44,514 nucleotides of DNA from Bacteroidales bacterium. Its GTDB lineage: Bacteria; Bacteroidota; Bacteroidia; Bacteroidales; Muribaculaceae. Location: positions 1 through 44,514 of the forward strand of contig DXXK01000086.1 in assembly GCA_019416425.1 (NCBI GenBank), read 5' to 3'. The translations under genes and the position numbers were made by a program. Below are positions 8,417 to 16,656 of this stretch, in pieces; within the stretch, counting starts at the first letter, position 1; every line of letters starts with the position of its first letter. Under the pieces are notes generated by a model that saw nothing but the letters and a program-made list of their open reading frames with translations, did no database searches and had not been told where the DNA came from.

Positions 8417-8455
8417 GTCGTTTCGTTATGTAACTGATGAAACGACTTGTTTTTG
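8417..8455 (+). terminator. Terminator-like hairpin overlapping the rdgB start codon
   Basis: The arms GTCGTTTC (8417-8424) and GAAACGAC (8439-8446) form a perfect 8-bp stem followed by TTGTTTTTG. The second arm and the T-tract are codons 1-6 of the rdgB-porZ reading frame (ATG at 8437). The element could end transcription of the capsid and lysis cluster, and would also place the rdgB start in a stem. Confidence 0.6.
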
Positions 8456-11400
8456 CTACAAACAATACCCATAAGCTCGAGGAGGCGCGCGCCATCCTGG
8501 GCCAGGACATGCAACTGGTCTCCTTAGCTGAGATCGGATGCCACGAGGACATACCCGAAACACAACCTACCCTTGAAGGGAACGCGCTGCAGAAAGCACG
8601 TTACGTCCACGAGCATTACGGCGTGGACTGCGTGGCCGACGACACGGGGCTGATGGTTGACGCGCTGAACGGAGAGCCCGGGGTTTACAGCGCCCGATAC
8701 GCCACGCCGGGCCATGACTCACAGGCCAACATGAAGAAACTTCTGAAGAACCTGGAAGGCGTCACGAACCGCGACGCACACTTCTCGACCATCCTGGCGC
8801 TGGTCACGGACCGTGGAGAGCATACCTTCGAAGGGCGCGTTGACGGCACCATCGCCACCGAGCCGAGCGGCGATGGCGGCTTCGGCTACGACCCGGTGTT
8901 CATAGCCAAGGAGACGGGGCGAACGTTCGCCGAGATGGACGCCGAATCGAAGAACGCCATCTCGCACCGGGGCCGTGCGTTCCGTGTGTTCCGCGACTGG
9001 CTGGCCAAGCTGACTGTCGTACTGCTGATGCTGTGCGCAGGAGCCGCCGCGGATGCCGCGCAATGGCGCCACCACATGTCGTACGACGGCCACACATACC
9101 GCATAATCGACTCGCCCGACTATACATACTTCATAGCGCTGAAACAGCGCTATCTGCCGGTGGTTGCCGCCGGGGCACACCGTTACGGCCAGCTGTACCG
9201 TTACGACAAGGCAAACGACGAATGGAAATGGCTGAACGCCACCAACGGACTGTCGGAGAATATCGTTGTATCGGCAGCCTACGATTTCACGAACCGGCTG
9301 CTGGCCGTTGGATACGACAACGGCAACATCGACCTGCTGCATGACAACGGCGACAGGACGAACGTGCCGGGCCTGATGATGGCGGGTAGCAGCGCATCGA
9401 CGGACATCCAGGACATGAACTTCGACGAGACGGACGGCGACCTGTGGGTCGCGACGGCATCGGGCTACGTCCGAATCGACCCCGTCAAGGGAGAGGTCGT
9501 GACGTCGCGCAACTACGGCCGTGTCGTGAAGTCGGTGGCCAAGCTGGGCGACCGACTACTGGTATCGACGCCCGACGGAGTGTACAGCGGAGACGAACGC
9601 AACGGCGACCTGGACAGCTTCACGCCTGTGACCAACAGCGAGGGGAAACAGTTCACCCGGCTGATTCCGTTCGGCAACCGGGTGTACGGCATGTACGGAA
9701 CAAGCGTACAATACGTGGGGTACTTCACACATAGCCCCGAGGATACACGCTTCACCCTGACATCGCTCAGCGTGGAGTACTCCATGGAGCGGGGCCGGGA
9801 CTGCATAGTCACGGCCGGATACCGGGGTGCGCGCCGATACATGGAGGGAGAGAACGTCAACACACCGATGCCGGCCTCCATACTGGACCACCAGCCACAG
9901 GGCGCCAGCATCGACGGCGAGACCTGGTGGTTCTCGGCCGGACGCCAGGGCTATTACCGAATGACCCGTCCCAAGGAAGAGGGCGGAGAGTGGACCGTCA
10001 CGATGGACCGTTACTTCCCAGACGCATCCACGGCGTTCATGTGCGTGGCCATGGTGAACCACCCTACCTACGGACTCATGGTCCGCAACCACGGTCAGGA
10101 ACTGGGATTCGCCAATATGGTCTATGAGACTCCGGACCTGGTGTGCGCCCTGAAGGACGGCTCATGGACACCGCTTTCCTTCCAATACCTGGACCGCAGC
10201 CTTAAACTCGATATGGAATTCTTCGTGAACAATCCCCGAGGGCTTGCCGTGGATCCCAGGAACCCGAGCCATGTGTACTGCGGGTCGAATGAGAACGGAC
10301 TGTTCCGCCTGAATCTGGAGGACCCTACGAAATCATTGCGCATAGGACGCCTCAACGATGACGCGGTGGGCAAGCCCGGCTTCGTGCCCGTGACGGAGGT
10401 GATGCATGCCTGGGACCGGCTGGGGTGCTTCAGCACGCCGGAATTCGATTCCGACGGGACACTGTGGGTACCCTTCTACAATTCCAACACCAAGCAGGCC
10501 GAGCTATGGTACTGGACGGCGGAGAACCGCCTGGCGTCGACCAACTCCACGGACTACCGGCCCATGGGCAGGCTTGTATTCCGCGACCTGGAAGCCGCAG
10601 GAGGCGCGCTTGTGATGCCGCTGACGACGCTCAAGAACACGCTGGTGTTCACTTCCGGTTTCTACGGCAGCCCCGTCATGGTGCTGAACCACGGGGGCAC
10701 ACCCGACAACACGGGCGATGACGTGCGTCGCTCCATCCTGACTCTTGTGGACCAGGACGGCACCACGTTCAACAACGGATCCATCACGGCAATCTACGAG
10801 GATAGGTCCACCGGAAGAGTGTGGATGGCGTGCGCCAGCGGCGTGTATCATTTCAATCCGGCCGATGTCCTGAAGGGCAACACAAGCGTACGTCGCGTCA
10901 AGGTGGACCGCAACGACGGGACGAACCTGGCGGACCTGCTGCTGGACGGCGTCTACGTATCGCAGATCACCACGGACCCCGCGGGCCGCAAATGGTTCGC
11001 CACCATCGGCGCCGGCATCGTGGTGACTTCTGCGTCAGGCACCGAGGTGATCCAGACATATACCACCGACAATTCGGAACTGCCGTCGAACGATGTCTAC
11101 GGTCTGTGCTACAATCCGGCCAACCGCTCGATGATGATATCCTCCAACAAGGGGCTGTGCGAGCTGTTCCTGACCAGTGCGGAGACATCGGGCCAGGCAT
11201 CGGCGCGCGCATACCCCAATCCGGTACGTCCAAACTACCTGGGCAACGTCACCATCGACATGCTTCCGGACCGCGCGTCGGTCAAGATAACGGACACGAA
11301 CGGCCGGCTGGTGCGCGAGCTGGGCACCGCAGTCGGCGGCGAGATCATCTGGGACCTTACCAACAGCAGCCGCAAGCGTGTGCCGGGCGGAATATACTAT

Positions 11401-11469
11401 GTCCTGGCCAGCAACGGCGAGGACCAGGAAGCCTTCTCGAAAATGACAAAAATACTTGTAGTTGAATAA
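8437..11469 (+). CDS. RdgB (XTP/dITP diphosphatase) fused in frame to PorZ-like T9SS protein
   Basis: One open frame of 1010 codons. Residues 1-190 are a complete RdgB/HAM1 house-cleaning pyrophosphatase: FATNNTHKLEEA (6-17), the DDTGLMVDALNGEPGVYSAR block (68-87), GFGYDPVF (148-155) and KNAISHRGRAF (172-182), after which family members normally stop within ten residues. Here the frame runs straight into a hydrophobic signal-peptide-like segment (191-205, LTVVLLMLCAG) ending AAADA, then a beta-propeller protein (208-915) and a T9SS type A sorting domain (ARAYPNPVRPN to KILVVE, about 920-1010). That second part matches PorZ, a T9SS cell-surface component. In related genomes rdgB and porZ are, as I recall, adjacent separate genes. 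An internal ATG at 8935 could start PorZ separately, with the RdgB C-terminus as signal n-region. Confidence 0.8.
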   Translation: MKRLVFATNNTHKLEEARAILGQDMQLVSLAEIGCHEDIPETQPTLEGNALQKARYVHEHYGVDCVADDTGLMVDALNGEPGVYSARYATPGHDSQANMKKLLKNLEGVTNRDAHFSTILALVTDRGEHTFEGRVDGTIATEPSGDGGFGYDPVFIAKETGRTFAEMDAESKNAISHRGRAFRVFRDWLAKLTVVLLMLCAGAAADAAQWRHHMSYDGHTYRIIDSPDYTYFIALKQRYLPVVAAGAHRYGQLYRYDKANDEWKWLNATNGLSENIVVSAAYDFTNRLLAVGYDNGNIDLLHDNGDRTNVPGLMMAGSSASTDIQDMNFDETDGDLWVATASGYVRIDPVKGEVVTSRNYGRVVKSVAKLGDRLLVSTPDGVYSGDERNGDLDSFTPVTNSEGKQFTRLIPFGNRVYGMYGTSVQYVGYFTHSPEDTRFTLTSLSVEYSMERGRDCIVTAGYRGARRYMEGENVNTPMPASILDHQPQGASIDGETWWFSAGRQGYYRMTRPKEEGGEWTVTMDRYFPDASTAFMCVAMVNHPTYGLMVRNHGQELGFANMVYETPDLVCALKDGSWTPLSFQYLDRSLKLDMEFFVNNPRGLAVDPRNPSHVYCGSNENGLFRLNLEDPTKSLRIGRLNDDAVGKPGFVPVTEVMHAWDRLGCFSTPEFDSDGTLWVPFYNSNTKQAELWYWTAENRLASTNSTDYRPMGRLVFRDLEAAGGALVMPLTTLKNTLVFTSGFYGSPVMVLNHGGTPDNTGDDVRRSILTLVDQDGTTFNNGSITAIYEDRSTGRVWMACASGVYHFNPADVLKGNTSVRRVKVDRNDGTNLADLLLDGVYVSQITTDPAGRKWFATIGAGIVVTSASGTEVIQTYTTDNSELPSNDVYGLCYNPANRSMMISSNKGLCELFLTSAETSGQASARAYPNPVRPNYLGNVTIDMLPDRASVKITDTNGRLVRELGTAVGGEIIWDLTNSSRKRVPGGIYYVLASNGEDQEAFSKMTKILVVE

Positions 11470-11476
11470 ACCCACG

Positions 11477-12871
11477 ATGAATAAGATACATATCGCCGCA
11501 TTCGTCCTGACAATGGCTCCGGCGCTGCGGGCGCTGTCGCTGGAAGTCACCGTCACTCCCGGATCGCTTGCCAGAGACATGGCGAGGCTTGAAAGCACCC
11601 GTGACACGGAAATCAAGCTGAAGGGGGCAGCCAACGTGACTGACCTGAGCCTGCTGCCCCGCATCTCGGACCACGTCACCACTCTCGACATGTCGGAGCT
11701 TACCATAGCGGCCTATACCTACACAACGGGGGGTTACAAGGGCCGCACGCAGTACGGCGCCGGGGAACTGGTGCCGGAGATGCTGACAGGAACGCAGGTG
11801 ACGCGGGTGACACTGCCGGCGTCGGCCACGCGCATCGGCAACAACGCCTTTGCCCACTCGCGTCTCACCACGGTGACCATACCCGCCAACATCACGGCAA
11901 TCGACGGGTATGCCTTCGCGGGCTCCAAGGACCTGGCTACGGTCACGATCCAGGGCAATCCGACATATGGTCCCGGCATCTTCGTGGACTGCACGTCACT
12001 GCACACGCTGGCCGCGGCCCACGGAATCGCAAATGTGAGCGAAAGCATGTTCCGTAACTGCAGGTCACTGACGGTGATGCCGGACGGAGTCAAGATCGTA
12101 GGAGCGCAGGCATTCCGCGGCAGCGGCCTGACGGCGGCCAACCTTGGTGGGGTCAGCAATGTCGGCGACTATGCCTTCGCGCAGATGTCCGCATTGATCG
12201 ATGTCTCCATCGGAGCGGACACACAGTTCGGCAACAGCGTATTCTACGGCGACAGCGGACTTCAGAACATATCGGATTGGGCAGCGACCATGTCGCAGGC
12301 CGTGGCAGCCCACACGGGCCTGACCGGTCCGCTGACCATCAACACAGCCGTGATCGAGGAAGGCGCCCTGGCCAACAACCGCCAGCTGACCTCCGTCACC
12401 TTAGGCCCCGCCGTGACGCGGGTCGAGGCCAATGCTTTCCGCAACGACAGCGGACTCACACACATCAACGTCACCGCGCTGGGGGCGAACATACCGGACA
12501 CCGACCCACAGGCGTTCGCCGGACTGGCCGGCGACAACGGGAAATATCCCATCAAACTCACGGTGCTGGAGACTACAGTAGACGCATGGAAGGCCACACC
12601 CGTATGGCAGGACTTCGAGATTACGGGAGTCTCAGGCATCATTAGCATCGACGACACGACTATAAATGTGACGGCAAGCCGGACCGGCGGCTCTATTCAT
12701 GTCCGCAGTTCCGTTCCGATGACATCGGTGGCCATCTACGACATCCAGGGCTTATGCCATTTCACTGGTGGCGAGGATGAATACGAGCTGACCGCACGTA
12801 TTCCGACCGACAAGACCGCAATCGTGAAGGTCACAGCAGGCAAACAGATCAAGGTATTCAAACTCAGATAA
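11477..12871 (+). CDS. Secreted BspA-type leucine-rich repeat protein
   Basis: The start is the ATG at 11477, eight nt after the RdgB-PorZ stop; a TTG at 11462 in the same frame is less likely. Of 464 residues, the first 20 or so form a signal peptide (MNKIHIAAFVLTMAPALRAL). From about residue 95 to 340 the protein is built of LRR_5/BspA repeats (VTRVTLPASATRIGNNAFAHS, LTTVTIPANITAIDGYAFAGS and so on). The C-terminus (SVPMTSVAIYDIQG.. AIVKVTAGKQIKVFKLR) is a T9SS-like tail. BspA-like proteins are surface adhesins or binding proteins. Its place right behind the PorZ-like gene suggests co-transcription, ended by the hairpin at 12872-12902. Confidence 0.85.
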   Translation: MNKIHIAAFVLTMAPALRALSLEVTVTPGSLARDMARLESTRDTEIKLKGAANVTDLSLLPRISDHVTTLDMSELTIAAYTYTTGGYKGRTQYGAGELVPEMLTGTQVTRVTLPASATRIGNNAFAHSRLTTVTIPANITAIDGYAFAGSKDLATVTIQGNPTYGPGIFVDCTSLHTLAAAHGIANVSESMFRNCRSLTVMPDGVKIVGAQAFRGSGLTAANLGGVSNVGDYAFAQMSALIDVSIGADTQFGNSVFYGDSGLQNISDWAATMSQAVAAHTGLTGPLTINTAVIEEGALANNRQLTSVTLGPAVTRVEANAFRNDSGLTHINVTALGANIPDTDPQAFAGLAGDNGKYPIKLTVLETTVDAWKATPVWQDFEITGVSGIISIDDTTINVTASRTGGSIHVRSSVPMTSVAIYDIQGLCHFTGGEDEYELTARIPTDKTAIVKVTAGKQIKVFKLR

Positions 12872-12902
12872 GAAGCGATGCCGGGGGCTTCCGGGTCGCT
12901 TC
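12872..12902. terminator. Hairpin between convergent genes
   Basis: GAAGCGA (12872-12878) and TCGCTTC (12896-12902) pair perfectly, and GCCGG/CCGG extend the stem inward. No strong T-tract follows on either strand. Position between the LRR gene and the convergent GH3 gene fits a shared terminator or transcript-end stabiliser. Confidence 0.5.
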
Positions 12903-12920
12903 AGCAATCAGCAATACGAA

Positions 12921-14444
12921 CTATCCGACCATCTCCAGGATACGGTCGGCGATGCCTCGGTCGTTCGACAGCCGCGGCACTTTTCTTTGTCCGCCCAGCT
13001 TGCGCGTTCCCACGGACTGGAGCCAGTTCTGGAACGTACCCTTGGGGACGGAGATGACCTCAGGACCGTCCAGGAAATACTCGCCGCTCCGTTTGGCGTC
13101 GTAATCACTGTTGATACGGCGCAGGGATGCGTCCAGGTCGCGCGCGAAGGCATCCATGTCATTAGGGGCCTGGTCCCACTCTACAATCCACTGATGACGG
13201 CCACGGTGTCCGCGGTCGGCGAACACCGGAGCCACCGTATAGTCGGACACGGTGCATTCGTTTCGCAGACAGGCCTCGGCCAGACCTTTCTCGGCATTGT
13301 CCTCCATCAGTTCCTCGCCGAAGGCGTTGATGTAGCATTTGGTGCGCCCGGCGATACTGATGCGTACCGGAGCCGTAGACTCGATGCGGACGGTGTCGCC
13401 AAGACGGTACCGCCACAGGCCGTTGCTGGAGGTAATCATCAACTCATAGACCCGGCCCTGCTCCACGCCACCGATGCCCACGGCATCGGCTGTAGTGCCT
13501 CCGAAGGGGATGAACTCGTAGTATATGTCGTTGTCCAGGATCAGGAGCATCGACTTGCTGTCCAGACGGTCCTGCACGGCGAAGAATCCCTCGCTGGCGT
13601 TGTAGGTCTCCACGAAGTGCATCTTGCCCGGATCGGTGATCGCCTTGTAGATCTCGCGGTAAGGCTCGAACGAGATTCCGCCGTGGAAGAAGACCTCCAG
13701 GTTTGGCCACACGTTGTGTATGTTGTCGGTGTTCCGTTCCTCCAGAATCCTCTTGATGACAGCCAGGAACCAGCTGGGGACGCCCGACAGGTTGGTGATG
13801 TTGGTCTTCATGGACTTGTTGACCAGCAAGGGGAGCTTGACAGACCAGTCCTCCATCAGAGCGATTCGCTTGCAAGGAATCCGCACCAGGTTGGCCATCG
13901 GGGGGCAACGGCGGATCATCGTTGCGCTGAGGTCGCCGACATGCACGCGGGAATCGGCCAGGTCCAGCTCGTTGGCGAACGAGCCGCCCAGGATGAAACC
14001 CTTTCCGCAGAACATGCGGCTGGCGGGATTGTTGTGGAGGTATAGCGCCACGGTGTAGGCGGCACCGGGATAGTGCGTACGGTACAGCGAGTCGTCGGTG
14101 ATGGGGATGAACTTGGACTTGCCGCCGCTGGTACCGCTGGACTGTGCGAAATCACGGCATACTCCGGGCCACAGCAGGCTCTTCTCGCCGCGGACCATAC
14201 GCATCACCGTCTGGCGGATGTCCTCGTACTCCACCGGCGGGACATCGGCGGCGTAGCGGCCTATCACATCGCCGCTCCTGGCTATGGAATTGAAGTCGTG
14301 GCGGAAACCCATCCACGTCATGGACGCACGGCGCAGCAGGCTCCGGAGCACGCGCTCCTGAACCTCCGGACCCTGCGTGACCCAGCGCTCCGTGCGCTCG
14401 GCCCGTCCTTCAAACAAACCCCTCACCATCGGTGTAAAGTCCAT
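12921..14444 (-). CDS. GH3-family acyl-adenylating ligase
   Basis: A 507-residue protein of the GH3 auxin-responsive promoter family, ANL-superfamily acyl-acid amido synthetases. The adenylation core is present: the nucleotide-binding motif SSGTSGGKSKFIPIT (about residues 106-120), the central ETYNASEGFFAVQ block (about 290), and LWRYRLGDTVRI (about 349) that matches the conserved YRLGD. In plants these enzymes join amino acids to hormone acids; the bacterial substrate is unknown. The length is normal, the frame intact and there is no signal peptide, so it acts in the cytosol. It is monocistronic here, divergent from the glycosyltransferase gene. Related genes occur widely in Bacteroidetes. 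Confidence 0.88.
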   Translation of the reverse strand: MDFTPMVRGLFEGRAERTERWVTQGPEVQERVLRSLLRRASMTWMGFRHDFNSIARSGDVIGRYAADVPPVEYEDIRQTVMRMVRGEKSLLWPGVCRDFAQSSGTSGGKSKFIPITDDSLYRTHYPGAAYTVALYLHNNPASRMFCGKGFILGGSFANELDLADSRVHVGDLSATMIRRCPPMANLVRIPCKRIALMEDWSVKLPLLVNKSMKTNITNLSGVPSWFLAVIKRILEERNTDNIHNVWPNLEVFFHGGISFEPYREIYKAITDPGKMHFVETYNASEGFFAVQDRLDSKSMLLILDNDIYYEFIPFGGTTADAVGIGGVEQGRVYELMITSSNGLWRYRLGDTVRIESTAPVRISIAGRTKCYINAFGEELMEDNAEKGLAEACLRNECTVSDYTVAPVFADRGHRGRHQWIVEWDQAPNDMDAFARDLDASLRRINSDYDAKRSGEYFLDGPEVISVPKGTFQNWLQSVGTRKLGGQRKVPRLSNDRGIADRILEMVG

Positions 14445-14508
14445 AGTCTACAGTGTATCGTATCGTATTTTAAACGACTCCCCCGGGAGCCGCCGGGTGT
14501 TTCACCTG

Positions 14509-14516
14509 CAAATTTA
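14509..14516 (-). promoter_or_regulatory. Promoter -7 element for the GH3 gene
   Basis: Read on the minus strand, TAAATTTG matches TAnnTTTG and lies 64 nt upstream of the GH3 start codon. No convincing -33 box was found at the usual spacing. Confidence 0.45.
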
Positions 14517-14549
14517 ATACTTCTCTTATTAGATAACAGAATTTTTTAG

Positions 14550-14557
14550 TAATTTTG
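14550..14557 (+). promoter_or_regulatory. Promoter -7 element for the glycosyltransferase operon
   Basis: TAATTTTG fits TAnnTTTG and sits 20 nt before the glycosyltransferase ATG, with an A-rich start region (GAAACGAAAAAAATATG). Together with the GH3 promoter it forms a divergent promoter region. Confidence 0.55.
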
Positions 14558-14577
14558 CTTATTGAAACGAAAAAAAT

Positions 14578-15780
14578 ATGACTTTAGATATCGATATAAG
14601 CGTCTGGATACTGTGCGGAATGTGCCTGCTGACCCTGGTGTGCGCCATACTGTGCCTGGGGCCGTGGTACCGGACGGGGAGCCGGAGGCGGGAGGAGAAA
14701 GCGTCCACTGCCGAGGATGGGGAACCGTCGGGAAGCGAGGTTCCCGAGTCCGCAGCGGACCTGCCGTCACTGTCGGTGGTGGTGTACGCTGAAGGGAGCC
14801 AGGAGGAACTGGACCTGTGCGTCGAGCGGCTGGAAGCGCAGGACTACACGCCGCTGCAGATTGTCATAGTATGCCGCGCCACGTCCGAGAGCCGCGACCT
14901 GCTGGTGGGCCGTTACGCCGACCGTCCCAACGTATACGTGACCTTCATCCCACCCGGCTCGCACAACCTGTCGGAACGTAAGCTTGCCATAACCGTAGGC
15001 CTGAAGGCCGCCATCGGCGACATCGTGCTGACCACGGCGTCCAACATCCGTCCGGCCTCCTCGGGCTGGCTGCGCGACATGGCCGCGTCCTTCGCCGACC
15101 CGGAGGTGGAGATGGTATTGGGATACTCGCATATGGATTTCAGCGAGCTTCACGGTCCGGGCCGCTGGTACCGTCAGTTCGACTCCACGACCATAGCGGG
15201 CCAGTGGATCGGTTATGCCTTGGGCGGCCGTCCCTACCGTGGCGACGGCTACAACCTGGCGTTCCGCAAGCGGACGTTCTTCGCGCACAAGGGCTATGCG
15301 CGCAACATCTTCCTGCACTACGGCGACGACGACCTGTTCGTCAACGAGGTGGCCACGGGCCGCAACACACGCGTCTGCGTCACTCCGGCCTCCATCGTGA
15401 CGACGGAATGGGGGTGGTCGGCCGGGCGTGTATGGACCCAGAGCAAAGCCCGCTACCGCTTCACGTCGCGCTGGCTGCCGCTGGCGCCCTCGGTGCGCGC
15501 CGGAGCGTTGTCGCTGATGAACTGGCTGCTGCCGCTGGCGGGCGCCGGTGCCGCGCTGCTGGCGTGGCCGGTGTACTGGCCGGCAATCTTCTGCGGAACC
15601 TGCTGGCTGGCGCTGCAGGGCTACCAGATCGCTGTGTACCGCAGGATGGCCCGCGTCCTGGACGCCACGCGTCTGTGGTTCGCCATGCCGCTGTTCATGC
15701 TGCTGCATCCGGTGCTGAACTTCATATTCAACCTCAAGACCAAAAGCCTGCGCAAGGTGAACTACACCTGGCAACGATAA
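14578..15780 (+). CDS. Membrane-anchored family 2 glycosyltransferase
   Basis: A 400-residue protein with an N-terminal membrane anchor (residues 8-28), a polar linker rich in Glu, Ser and Arg, then a GT-A domain from residue 63 (LPSLSVVVYAEGS). Family landmarks are the QDYTPLQIVIVC strand, the acidic GDDDLFVNEVA motif (about 258) for the acceptor base and the WTQSKARYRFTSRW block (about 285), equivalent to the QxxRW motif of processive or membrane GT2 enzymes. Two or three C-terminal membrane segments follow (about 305-395). Donor and acceptor are unknown. It ends 2 nt before trmB, so the two are co-transcribed; the association is probably historical rather than functional. Confidence 0.85.
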   Translation: MTLDIDISVWILCGMCLLTLVCAILCLGPWYRTGSRRREEKASTAEDGEPSGSEVPESAADLPSLSVVVYAEGSQEELDLCVERLEAQDYTPLQIVIVCRATSESRDLLVGRYADRPNVYVTFIPPGSHNLSERKLAITVGLKAAIGDIVLTTASNIRPASSGWLRDMAASFADPEVEMVLGYSHMDFSELHGPGRWYRQFDSTTIAGQWIGYALGGRPYRGDGYNLAFRKRTFFAHKGYARNIFLHYGDDDLFVNEVATGRNTRVCVTPASIVTTEWGWSAGRVWTQSKARYRFTSRWLPLAPSVRAGALSLMNWLLPLAGAGAALLAWPVYWPAIFCGTCWLALQGYQIAVYRRMARVLDATRLWFAMPLFMLLHPVLNFIFNLKTKSLRKVNYTWQR

Positions 15781-15782
15781 CT

Positions 15783-16574
15783 ATGGGTAAGAACAAACTG
15801 AAAAAATTCGCGGACATGGAGCGCTTCGGGTGCGTCCTGCAATATCCGCGCGAGGAACTGCTGCGTGCGGGATTCCCCCACCGGGGCGAGTGGAACGGCG
15901 GAGTCTTCGCAACCCCGCATCCGCTGATCTTGGAACTGGGCTGCGGCAAGGGTGAGTACACCGTCGGCCTGGCAGTGAGCGATCCTGAGCATAACTACGT
16001 GGGAATCGACATCAAGGGCGCGCGGATGTGGAGCGGCGCCAGGGAGGTGGAGGAGAAACCCATCCCGAACGCGGCCTTCCTGCGTGCGGAGATCGAGAAC
16101 ATAGAGCATTTCTTCGCCCCGGGCGAGGTGGACGAGCTGTGGATCACCTTCCCGGACCCGCAGATGCAGAAGGTGCGCAAGCGTCTAACCTCCACGCGGT
16201 TCCTGAATCTGTACCGAAAGCTGCTGAAACCCGACGGCATCGTGAACCTGAAGACGGACTCCCTCTTCCTGTATGAGTACACGCGCCGTCTGATAGCGGT
16301 CAACAACCTGCCGTTGCTGTCGGACAGCGCTGACATCTACGGCGTCGGCTTCAGGGAGGGAGACGACCTGTACGGCACGGCGGTGTCGGATCCGGTGCGC
16401 AGCATCAAGACTTACTACGAGCAGCAGTGGCTGAGCCGCGGCAAGCAGATCAAGCTGCTGCGTTTCCGTCTGCCGGCGGAGGGCGAACTGGTGGAGCCGG
16501 AGGCCGACGACATCCCGAAGGACGACTACCGCTCGACCAAAGGACGTCCGCAGGGAAGTAATAGGTCAGAGTGA
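15783..16574 (+). CDS. trmB: tRNA (guanine-N7-)-methyltransferase TrmB
   Basis: 263 residues from the ATG at 15783, directly after the glycosyltransferase stop. It forms m7G46 in the tRNA variable loop using S-adenosylmethionine. The SAM-binding motif I LELGCGKGEYTVGLA (about residues 49-63), the acidic YVGIDIKGARMW strand (about 72-83) and the ITFPDPQ motif (about 122-128) are all intact. Bacteroidetes versions carry an extra N-terminal segment and a charged C-terminal tail as here (DDYRSTKGRPQGSNRSE). The frame is also open far upstream inside the glycosyltransferase gene, which is a GC-rich shadow. Confidence 0.93.
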   Translation: MGKNKLKKFADMERFGCVLQYPREELLRAGFPHRGEWNGGVFATPHPLILELGCGKGEYTVGLAVSDPEHNYVGIDIKGARMWSGAREVEEKPIPNAAFLRAEIENIEHFFAPGEVDELWITFPDPQMQKVRKRLTSTRFLNLYRKLLKPDGIVNLKTDSLFLYEYTRRLIAVNNLPLLSDSADIYGVGFREGDDLYGTAVSDPVRSIKTYYEQQWLSRGKQIKLLRFRLPAEGELVEPEADDIPKDDYRSTKGRPQGSNRSE

Positions 16575-16656
16575 TGAGTGATTAGGTATGGAAGATGGGA
16601 AAATTCCATGCAGAAGTTGTTGTAATAAAAAATCAAGATAAGCAAGACGATAGAAT

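Noticed and set aside
8918..8931. 14-nt palindrome GGCGAACGTTCGCC as a promoter or operator for an internal porZ start
   Set aside because: It encodes conserved-context RdgB residues, has no loop for a hairpin, and no -7 box follows; probably chance in GC-rich coding DNA.
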